DNA from: Nemania diffusa
Lineage: Eukaryota > Ascomycota > Sordariomycetes > Xylariales > Xylariaceae
DNA length: 64,000 nucleotides
NCBI GenBank assembly: GCA_038501195.1
Contig: JBBPUQ010000010.1
Span: 203,501 to 267,500, forward strand
Reading direction: 5' to 3'
The notes beneath the pieces are model-generated. The model saw only the letters and a list, made by a program, of their open reading frames with translations. It had not been told where the DNA came from and did no database searches. Shown piece after piece: positions 54,001-64,000 of this stretch (the first letter of the stretch is position 1; each line of letters opens with the position of its first letter). The translations under genes were made by a program, and so were the position numbers.

Positions 54001-57000
54001 CTACACAGAAAGCATGATAAAACCGCAAGATATTATCACGAGAATATCGAATATAACTTATATTAAATGTACAGTACACGTATCATAGAGTTAGGTATTT
54101 ATATTGTACTAGTTAAGCACCAACCCCCATGTATACAGCGTAGGTATTTTTAAGGCATCGTGATAGATAACCCTAAAGGTCAGTCATCAATCTAATTGGT
54201 GAAGTGTACTATATATTTCCAGATAGTCCTTCGTGATAGTATGGGGCTTTTTATTTCAAATGTATCGCCATATAGTACAATGTCAGATCGAAGATCAAGT
54301 CTCTATTATCTAGCTACCTGCAATGCGTAAGAAACTGTAATTATACAACAGAACCCAGGCATCTGCGTATTGTTTACTTTTCATTGTGGAATTATGTGCA
54401 TAGCCATGGCTCTCGTAGTAGAGCGCGCTCTGGATTCTGATCCTAGAGCATATGTATTGCCTAGGTATTACACTTCATATAAGTTCTACAGGGGGAGACA
54501 TAACCATCCTTTGAGCATATAGATGCTAGATATCGTCAGCGACGCAAAAGATGACCTATCCTCCTATGCTGAAATACAATCATATTCAACCCCCTATTAA
54601 ATCGAGCTGAAGACATACGTGTAGTTTTCTAGCACAGTTTGCATGAAGGCCCCTTAACGGCGGCCTCCTCTCAACGCCACAAAGCAAGACATCGGACTTT
54701 TTCTCATTGCCAATCACGTTTTCTTACTCGTCTCTTTAATCGAGACCGAGATACAGCCGTTTCAGCATGTGTAGTCCTAGAAATGCTGCCTGATTGCAGA
54801 ACGGGCTCATTTCCTTCATGTTGTCTAACCGTCATACGATCGTGGCGTGTCCGAAAAAACATACAGCGGGATAGGCGGGCGTGCTGTCCGCGAGCGATCA
54901 GGCACCCTGCGCGCCGGCCGGGATGGGCCCTCCGGAGAATCGTGTGTTTTTTCCCTTGCACAGGATATCCCTTAGGTGAGATAGGTCAATTACACCGCAC
55001 TATTAGTCTAGACCACGGGACCCTAGGAGGTAGTTGACCAAGGCCAGCAATTGGACAATTGATTGTGTCGTCCATGCGCGAGATCACAACGTGCTCGGAC
55101 GATTTACCATTTAGCACGGTCCTTTTTGTGATTTTGTTTTCGTTTCCTCGCTCCCGTTCGTCCCCTCTCGACACAAACAAGACCAGGTCATTGATAAGCG
55201 AAATTGTCCGTTTCAACTTGTTTCTCTTCGGTGTGTTTCATACCCAGCCAGCGCTTTTTATCGCTGACAATTTATAATAGACATTTAGTCAAGTGCCTTT
55301 TGCCCGCAGGATACCTATCATCTATCACCACCACGAACAATAAACAAAACCTCTCCTTACACACCGGATTGACCCCGGATTAGCCTCCGGCATGCCGCTC
55401 GTCGCAATTGGGTGACGGCGGGTCATCTCGGCGGATGATTCGACCGACGAAATCTCGGGGAATGCGGCAAACGTAGCACAGCATATCATAACAAGGTCCT
55501 TGTTCCTGCGGAATAATTACTGCGTAGGTATAACAATTGAGTTCCGCAGTGAAGCCACCCACAACCGGTTTAATGGGACCAAAAAAACTCACCCAAAAAA
55601 ACAAAAACAAAAAAACCTCGTTTATTCCTGCATACGTACCCAAGATACCCTACGTACCAATCTATCTACATACCTTGTCTACCCTCGCACAGGTACGCAA
55701 TTAGCAACATACATACATCCGTGTGCACATACATGCACATGCAGACTTGGGATGAAGAAACAAGGTAGCGAGCCGTCCGTCTACCTGTAGAGTAAGTACC
55801 AGACAGAACAAGACGGGCCCTGATGTGCTCATCCGTCCACATACATAGTACATACACTAGGTAAGGAATTTACATGATCCGGCATTTCGAAGTGGGGGCA
55901 GCGGTTCCGCTTCTTCTACCTACTTGTACGCTGCATAGAACACACTAGATAACTTCTGTTTATGCCTCTATCGTTAGAACGGGTTAAAGCCCACATCGTC
56001 AGTCGATGGCGTCAAGGACGGAATAGCCCTCTCGGATCTTGCGATATCCAGTAATCTATCTAGTGTATCTACTTATCTAGCGTCCCTAATTTTAGGGATC
56101 TGTTCCTCTACCTCGTAATGGGATATTGTTAGACTTGTTAGCATTGAAACTTACGGCAATTTCGAAGACCGGCGCGTCCGAGCATCTGAGGCCAAACAAG
56201 CGCCTCCTTAGTCTCCTCGTCTTCACAGGCGCTTGGCGTGTTCGGAGATTTGGTTTTGCTATGTTTTGCTTCATCCTATTTTTTCCCGCGTCCCAGCATC
56301 TTTAGCTCGAGTTTGTCTGCGCACCGGCGCCCGTATTTTCTCTGTCGTTTGTTCTCGCAGACTCCACTAAACCGCATCATGCTGGAATCACGGAAAAACT
56401 ACTGTACTTACTGTACTACCGAGGCGGAAAAAGGCAGCACGTAGCGCACACTAGGGCATGATCGCCATGCGTCCTGGTATGGCGCTAGTTACGCGCGCAA
56501 AAAGAAAAGAGAAAAACTGCGAAGTGGGCAGCGAGGGAAAAGTAGGTGTAGGATGAGATGGATAGATATCACCTCTAGCAATGCAAACCTGCTTGTAAAC
56601 TCTGTACGTAATACTAACATATTGCTCGACTACAACCGAGACCACCGTGACTTTGACAGAACCTGGAGTACAGTAGTTTTTGTGGAGTGCATAATGTAGG
56701 TAGCACGGCACTGTATGTAAGTCGTCATCTGCGAGGGCAGTCAGTTCAGTCCCTGCATTGTCACAGTCGTCGAGGGTGGTCTGGAATCAAACTTACTTAC
56801 ATAGTAGTAGGTAGGTAGTCTTTTGCTCAACTGTCGATAGACGCTCGAACTAAGTAGGTACTTGTGTAGGTGTACCATCGAAGGAAGTGCCTTCTGAAGG
56901 ATTCGAAAGGACCCTTCTGTCGATCATTCTTGTTAACTGTAAGTGGTAAAATAGCAATACCTACTGTACATACATAGTAGCCCTGCCTACCTAGTGGAGA

Positions 57001-57370
57001 CCGCAGCAACTACGTAGTGCATACACTAGGTACCTACCTAATCTACTACGTATGTACATACCCTAGGGCCCATTGTAAGCTAGATACTATGTAATGTAGG
57101 TACCTACTGAGCCATGAAATCAATAATGATGGATAAACCAGACAAAACCCTACCCAGACTACCATGTACGTTACCATCGGTACCTGGCATGTGATGTCGA
57201 TAACAGCAGACTATTTTAAGTCACATGGCCTCAGGTTCGAACCCGAGTCGCCGTCAGGCTGGGTAGCCTTGGTGCGGAGGCGGTGGGCTTGAAAGCGAGA
57301 TACAGTTTTATGTTCATCCTCTCGTCTGCCACGACAATGATATCGAGCCTGCATCCTCATCCTGGCCGCG
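51034..57370. other. Gene-poor region, first half
   Basis: No convincing gene on either strand. All frames are short, without family motifs, and often overlap on opposite strands; attempts to join neighbouring frames by introns gave nothing coherent. Composition is normal, not RIP-like. A C/T-rich promoter-like stretch occurs at 55110-55170, and TAGGTA-type motifs cluster at 55915-55930 and 56805-57115. An untranslated RNA cannot be excluded. Confidence 0.5.
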
Positions 57371-57537
57371 GTACTTGAAACTACTGATGCCTTGCCACTG
57401 CTCCACCTACAACCACTTCCTCGACGTCGTAGCCCCCAAAATAACCTCGACGCCTAGGGAAATGAATGAACCCCTGGCCAAGCTCGTCAACTACCTACTA
57501 CCAACCTACGGTACGTGCCTCCAACGCGCAATGTTCG

Positions 57538-57755
57538 CCGCCGCCGCCGCCGCCGACGCTGCTGCTGCTTCTGCTGCTTCGCTGTTCGCCCTTGTCCTAC
57601 CCCGGGTTTTCCAGGACGGGCCGAAAGGGATGAGGCTAGCGGCACAGCGCTTGCAGCATAAATCAGAAGGATCTCAACTTGGGGGCGTGGGCGGAGGCGG
57701 CCGGTCTCGGCAATGCAGACAAACAACAAGCAAGATGTAACAAACCTTTTGCTGC

Positions 57756-57787
<32 letters not shown>

Positions 57788-57789
57788 AT
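57538..57789. repeat. GCC/GCT and GCT/GAT trinucleotide repeats
   Basis: A GCC run leading into GCT-rich triplets at about 57538-57582, and a perfect (GCT)9(GAT)4 tract at 57751-57789. A frame across the second would read nine alanines and four aspartates, but no surrounding protein looks real. Confidence 0.75.
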
Positions 57790-60700
57790 GGCTTGACGGT
57801 ACCCTGCTTGCGAGGCTACATGAGAGAGAGGTACCGTAGAACGAGAATAGATTGGCTACCTAGACTAGATCTCTGCCTACGACACGAAGTGACACAAGGT
57901 GCTATGAGGCGTCTCGATTGTGACCTGTTTTGACCCAAGCCATGTATGTTTGATGTTGTCTGTCCCGGTTCACTCGCATCCATTCTTACTTTATCCATGA
58001 ATCTCCTTTTCAATACCTACATGCTTAGGTATGTTTCTCGGCATTGGAGCATGGGCTTACAAGTACCTACCTAGTGTAGATGGTGAGCAGGCTAGCCATA
58101 ATCAAGGTTAGGCTGTCCATTTCCCCAGATTTTTACTAATTAGTACCTAATGCCAAATGGACATTCTGACAGACCCCCCATTGACAAGCAAAGCCAAACT
58201 ATTTAGCAAATTGGGCAAACTGAAATAGACATGAAGTACCCTGAAGCAGCTCGGAGATAGTAACCCACCTCACCGTTCGGGGTCCAACATCAGACTCGGC
58301 AAACGCAACAATATGCCGCAAGGTCTTTTGGTCGTGAGTCGAGCGAGTTGCTGGGACCCTGTGGCTGACACAACCCTGGAGGAAGGTCAGAAAAGAGATA
58401 GCGTATGTAACGAAGATCGATGTGGGGGGATTCTAGGGCCGTGAGAGCCCCCCGCTCAGTGATCTGCCCCTGGCCATGAGGCTGAGGTTATGGAATTGCG
58501 TGCATGGGTGCTGCTCTGTGCCTCGGTACTCCCGAGGCTAGTTCCCTTTTTTTAAGGTTTCCGCTGGAAGGAAGCACGACAAGCGTCTTTTTTGACGTTG
58601 CAGATCCGCCTATCACTTATCGAGAGACGCTTACATCATATATGGAAAGGATCTAAGGGAGAAAAAGGGAGGAAAAAGGGAGGCAAAAGGAAGGGAAAAG
58701 GCTATACATGCCGACACCTTGGGCGTGGCGGGCCTGAGGATGAAGCCAATAACCAATTTGCATGTGAATGAGTGAAGGGGCCTTGCTAGATCGCCCGCTA
58801 GATATACGTGCCTTGCCTTGCCTTCCTCCCCAGGCGAGTTTGGCGCTTTTAACACAGCCGGCTAATTTTCCTCTTTAGTTTGTGATCTATTTAGGCGAAT
58901 TTCGACCGGAGTTATGCGGTCTATCTAATGTCAGGTACGAGTTCGGACGAGTAAAAATAAAGTTGGGGGTTTGAAATCTCGTTGTTCGTGAGAAGTTATT
59001 ATCACCGTGTATGATTAGGTACTGCGTACCTGGATGCCTTTCGCTTCTTCTTGGCGGTTACACTAAGGCCGAAAATGCTGATCAATATTGCATCCTTCAA
59101 CATAGTCGGTCACAGCCACAGAGGCGCCGCATGTTCCCACTGAGCATCTCATGGGTTAGGAACGAGAGTGGACAACTAGTACCTATACGCTATAGAATTG
59201 TATCGTCACCGAGTCTACCTATGTGGTAAAATGTCAAGGAGAGACAGAGGTGAGGGACCGAAATCCTAAGCTAAAAAAGGTTACTAGGTTATTGACCCAT
59301 AAGGTGGGCCATTCACGACAAATACAGTATACCTACAGTACATCTAACAGGCTTCCTGGGGGATCATACCTGCGATGAACTCTGCCAACATCTTAGTCTA
59401 ATCCCTCGGATTGGCGAAATGAGTCGAGAGTGTTAATAAGGCTGGCCGGCGTGTTACGATGTACGAATTGCCACTTCACGCGCGTTTGCATGCCATATGT
59501 AAGAACATTGTACGGCGTTACGCGTAGTCGTTAGTCATATTGAATCCCACCGATCTATCCGAGACGTATCAGAGAGGCGTGATGACGGAGCTGCCGAGGC
59601 TACCGTGGCGTTCACGATGGGTTGTTTCAGTCAGAAAAGACACGCCGTTTGCTCCCATCGACCATGTCTCTTCGAATGGGCTAAACGTACGCAGTAACAT
59701 TACATGGCAAGGCTACTGTAGTTCAATATGCTAGATTAAGGGGCTAGTATGCCCGAGAGGTTTGTAAAGCGCGAAAGGATCATAATACTCATAGAGCGCG
59801 TCTTGAGGTTATGAGTGGACGGGGTATAGATTCATTAGACCCGTAGATTTGGTGGCGCTTATGCTGTACAACACATAGAATATCATAGGACAGCATTATA
59901 TGCACCCATTGTCATTCCGGCCCAGCATGCATATATCATAGTATCGCAACATGTCGATGTTGAGCCGCATCAGTCGCACATTATCCTTGTCGCCTTGTTC
60001 AACTTGGTATCACCATGTGTACCGCATACATGTGTGTATTCTGTACTACAAGTAGGTACTCTGTAGACGTTGCCAAGTCCACGGTCAAAGGTGGGCTACC
60101 TACCCACAACAACTTGGCATGTAGTCGTCGAATGATCTGCATTTCTGCAAGTAGGCTTCGTGAGCCGGATGCCAGCTGATCCTGCGCAAGCCTCTGCAGT
60201 GTACAGTGCTGTAGATGTTTTGCTGTAGTGTAAATATACTTACATGGTGATGTGCACAACAGTTTAAACAGTAGCCAGTAGCCCGTAGCCCCTCATCAGC
60301 GGCTCAGACCGCTCGGTGTGGCTACAAGTAGCAGGGATCGCTCATCACCCGGCGCATTCACCTGAAGCCGGCTCTTCATCGAATAGTACGCTTAAACACC
60401 GCTCTGTGACCGCTGGCACTGCGACAGCGGCTCATTGGTGCTCAGAGGGGACGCCAAGGCTTCGGGAATGTAACGTCACGTCTAGATGCCTTCGGTGTAA
60501 TGGGGCTAAGCCAATCAAGGGACATTCTCGACATGTATAGCCATGTCATGATTCACCAACAACTCGCGAATGGAGTCGGGGTGCCTTATTCATTTTGGGC
60601 TGGGCCTTGTTCCTTTCCTCATAATCTCGTGTCGTTGCTTGTCGTTGCATAGTAGCACTACAGCAATTCCCCCTTCGCTCTGACCCCGCCTTCTGATTAC

Positions 60701-61813
60701 CTTATATGAGGTTGGTTAGGATATATGGAGGTGTGAGAGGGGTGAGTTAAATGCCCCGAGTTGGCGGTCATAAGTGAGGGGACGAAGAGCGGTTGAATGT
60801 TGGCAACTGACGAAACAACAGAAGAAGCCTTCGACGGCCAACGGGCGAGGAGGACCGGGAAACTAGACAAAATTGCTGAAACAGGAAAATGTGCCTTGGC
60901 GCTTAGACTGACTACTTAGTACCTATGTAGGTTTTGGATCAAGGGAATAAACAGGTCGAGGAAATGAGTGAAAAACAAAGCGCGACAAGCAACAGGCAAC
61001 AGGGCTCGGGCAACTTTCTCCTCATGATTTGTGCAGAGACAAGAGAAGGCATGTTAATCCCAGGATATAATCCCTACTAGTAGAGATATAGTCTACAAGC
61101 GCGTCTCTGGTGTTATCGCAGGACTGTGCAAGTAGGTAAGTACTTAGATAGTCTAAGTACGTAAGTACCACGGCTCGTAAATAGGTTGTCTCCTCGAAGT
61201 GTGTGCAAAGAGCGAGCATAGCGAGCATATGTGGACCCCCGTATAATCTTGGTTATCAGAATAGTGTGACAAAGTAATGAGGTAAAAGTTGGTGTCCTTT
61301 ATCAGACCCGCGACCGTGTTTCGGTGACCACCGCAAGCGACCTATGTATGTGCGTGATTGGGGTAGGGTAGGCATGTACTTACTCCGTAGATATGTATGT
61401 GTGTATGTAAGTACATATATACCTACATAATGTTTGCTGGAAACGGGTGCCTCTCTACCCAAGTTAGCATAGTACCGGCAAGTATGCGTCCTGGCAGATG
61501 CGGACACTGTCGTAGGACTATCATGACCCAGTCCCCTGGAAATAAAGAAGAGATATATCATGTATAATGTATGCCTTGTACTGTAACTTGTCTACGCGGT
61601 AAGGTTGATCTTGATCTCCGAATCATAGATTCCCGCCCAAGACAAAAAGCATGAACCTCCCTCATAATACGATACGATATGAATGGTCTTCAGTTTGTTA
61701 CTCACCAGCTCGCACACTTAAGTAGGTGTCAGTACATTGAGCACACCATGTCAAAGCGGGACAGGGAGAGAAAGATCCAATGTACTACTTTACAGAACCA
61801 ACAAAATAGTGAC

Positions 61814-61846
61814 AGGTAGGTAGGTAGGTAGGTAGGCAGGCAGACA
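61814..61846. repeat. AGGT microsatellite
   Basis: Five perfect AGGT units followed by two AGGC and one AGAC variant. This is the longest uninterrupted version of the TAGG word that recurs through the right half of the window. Confidence 0.8.
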
Positions 61847-63210
61847 GTAATGACTGGACTTGACTTGCACAGGTTCGAGTTTCGAATTTCGGTGGTTTGA
61901 GCGAGCCGAGGTGCCTGAGAACAACGATGCTTGCAGATTAGACCCGCGCTAGGCCCCCGAGGGCTAGTCTGCCTGGGTAGTCTACCGACCTTATCAGCTT
62001 AGCTCGGCCATGGCCTAAATCGACCAAGCACCGGCTACAGCAGATTTCCGAGCATGAGATTGGTCAACTGCTAGGCAGGGCGGGAGAGGCGGTTGCCCAG
62101 CAGAGCTTGTTAGCGGGTACAGACATGCCGGGCATACGCCCTGAACGCTGCTGTAGCCGCACAGCATTTGCGCTAGGTACATAAGGTACCACCACCTACA
62201 GTACTGTACCTTAGCCTGGTTCTATGCAGGCTTCTTCAGTCCTTCTAGCGTCAAGCGCCAAGAGAATCGATACTTTGGTGAAAGTACCGCGAGGTACTCT
62301 GTACCCCTCACCCCTCAATAGATCAAGCCACTGATGCCGTCGTGCTGGCCTGCCTACATGTGGCTTCGGGTTCGCTCCCCAGTTTCAATGCGGGGGTCAG
62401 GAGGTTCCGCACTTGGTCCTGCTCATATCCATTGTGAATTTCATAACTTCATCCTAGCACCAACGGCCGTAGCTGCATGTGCAAGTAAGGAATGGGGGCC
62501 GTTTAGTTCTCTTATTCGAGTTGTTTGTCATTTTTACGAGAGATCAATGCAGGTCATTACTATTCATTATGTACCGTTGTTCGGTATTGCAACTTGAAGT
62601 ACCGTCGGAGACTTTCAAAGGATCTGATAACCGTCGTGCTCAGAATAATTAAGCTCTTTTCATCATCGGCTCGACTCCTGTTCCCTTGCAGCAGTAGCTT
62701 AGCCACCTAAGTTTTATGGCCCGGGAATCAAGTCCTACATGCGCCGCGCTTGCATGTGCGTGTGTAAGTACAGCTGGTATGTATCATCTCTCCATGCGTC
62801 ACTTGTGTCTGTGGGTGCATGCAGATATTATAGCAGAATCCACGCCATTAGCGACGTGCAATTGTAAAGTAGTCGGGATACTAAATAGAATAGTGCGACA
62901 TGAATAGTGGCATAGGGCGGCCTATTTACGCTAGGTGCGCTACACATCTCCCCTCGATCGGTTTGTTATCTTCTAGTCTAGTTTCCAGACATCATAGACT
63001 ACACTAGAGTTAACACTCGGCAGTGACCGATCTTACAGGGATCTGTAATTCAAGAGATACCCTGACCTAGCGCGCCAGGGTCGCCGACCTATAATATGGG
63101 GGCGGAATAAAGTCGCAAAGGGAGATGGTCATATGCACGGCCAGGTGACCAGATATGGAAGGCTTCGAGAAGGTTGAGAAGAAAACATGCCGTGGCAAAG
63201 CGGTGTCACA

Positions 63211-63240
63211 CTGCAGCGCACTGCAGCGCACTGCAGCACA
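63211..63240. repeat. 10-bp tandem repeat CTGCAGCGCA, three units
   Basis: CTGCAGCGCA occurs three times in tandem, the third with G-to-A change at position 8. CTGCAG is itself palindromic. Confidence 0.8.
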
Positions 63241-64000
63241 TATGGATTAGCAGGTCGGAGGTCGGGCAGTCGTCGATTCTTAGTTCCCGCCTCGAAACTG
63301 GAAGTCTTGATTGATTTGCATGATAAAGCCTGCTCATCACCGCGCAGAATGCAAGCCAAGAACGTGTCGAATTTCACCTCGTTTGCATCCCCTCTCTCCC
63401 TGACGTGGGAGACGTGGGTCGGGGTGCTTATTAGGCGGGAACTTGGGAGTGCTGGCGTGATTGATGCCATTGGGTAGGCATGGTGCTGCGGTCTCCAGGT
63501 AGTGTAGATTCAGAGCGCTAAACTACCCACCGTTGCATCACGACCATAGCGAGGTAGTATTGGATCGGTTATTACTAAGTATAGATATTATAAACGGGAC
63601 TGTTAAGAGGAGGTTGGCGTTTCGAACCACTCTTACATTTTCGCCCAACGGGATCTATGTATGATCTATCCATCTAAGTGTATGTGAGTATTCCGTATCT
63701 ACAGATTACGCACAGGTATAGTTGATTTGTTTTATGGATTTAGGGCTACCCATCTATTGACTTAGTCTATGCGTTGGTGGTAACCCCAACCTCGCCTATC
63801 TATCAACTACTTAGCTCTTTCTAAATTCCGCCGAGGAGTTGTCGGGTACCTCATGAAGAGGTAGGCATAGGGAGCTAGTTTTATGACTAGTCTGTAATGA
63901 TAATGATAATCCGAGGTCCTACTTGGTAACGCATCGGCCGATGCCGAAGCCAGCAAAGTTCCAATCTGGCCATGAATGATGCTAAAGGTGAAGGTCGTAG

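Larger units (their letters stand above)
57790..64000. other. Gene-poor region, second half to window end
   Basis: No gene recognised. Features are a purine-rich tract (58651-58700), many TAGGTA-type words, and isolated GGTTCGA words with no tRNA cloverleaf around them. The last kilobase is ordinary mixed DNA. A gene running past the right edge cannot be excluded. Confidence 0.5.

Noticed and set aside
54639..55037. 132-codon plus-strand frame in the gene-poor region
   Set aside because: Arginine/cysteine-rich composition, a competing frame on the other strand, no motif and no conserved neighbour.
57200..57290. Possible tRNA gene suggested by GGTTCGAACCC (B-box-like)
   Set aside because: No matching A box, no five-pair T stem, no anticodon stem of proper size and no acceptor stem; cloverleaf cannot be drawn.
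57375..57740. 121-codon frame with poly-alanine
   Set aside because: Produced by GCC/GCT repeats; the frame starts at a non-ATG codon and the flanks have no protein character.

Overview
The window comes from a filamentous ascomycete fungus, probably a Sordariomycete or close relative. The genes carry short 50-140 bp GT-AG introns. There is an extremely AT-rich block with the marks of repeat-induced point mutation (RIP), and the gene set is typical of Pezizomycotina: GCN2, a Cut12-like spindle pole body protein, CWC2, a DRG2-type GTPase, a Spo12-family protein, and a D-galacturonate catabolic gene pair. The species cannot be fixed from the sequence alone.

Layout. 1-~9,870 is a gene-free AT isochore. 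Inside it I can reconstruct a mutated LTR-type element (1,512-8,767) with two 301-bp direct repeats and a 5-bp ATAAA target duplication, inserted into an 87-bp tandem repeat. 9,870-13,260 is a border zone with a truncated-looking ORF, a rearranged NLR-like gene (nucleoside-phosphorylase-like N-terminus joined directly to a post-NACHT region and ankyrin repeats, with no NACHT domain) and an unrecognised ORF. 13,857-36,186 is the gene-dense core: PET127-like mitochondrial RNA-processing protein (+), a hypothetical protein (-), GCN2 (-, five exons) divergent from a Cut12-like protein (+), UreF (+) convergent with CWC2 (-), a 1.4-kb inverted-repeat transposon-like element, an acyl-CoA dehydrogenase (+), and a Spo12-family gene (+).

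36,697-38,245 carries a DRG2/Rbg2 GTPase with six exons, one of them only 15 nt. 39,215-44,119 holds a divergent pair: a Gfo/Idh/MocA oxidoreductase of the GAR2/GaaA type and a 2-keto-3-deoxy-L-galactonate aldolase (GaaC/LGA1 type). Their shared 2.25-kb intergenic region contains two matches to the galacturonate-responsive element. 45,890-47,440 is a Tda3-like FAD oxidoreductase, and 50,148-51,033 a thiol peroxidase of the glutathione peroxidase family.

From 51,034 to the end (13 kb) I see no convincing gene, only simple repeats and recurring TAGGTA/TACCTA motifs. All spliced models were assembled by eye from reading frame, splice-site consensus and protein family continuity. Every multi-exon model closes in frame, but none has transcript support. 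No tRNA, rRNA or CRISPR array was recognised.
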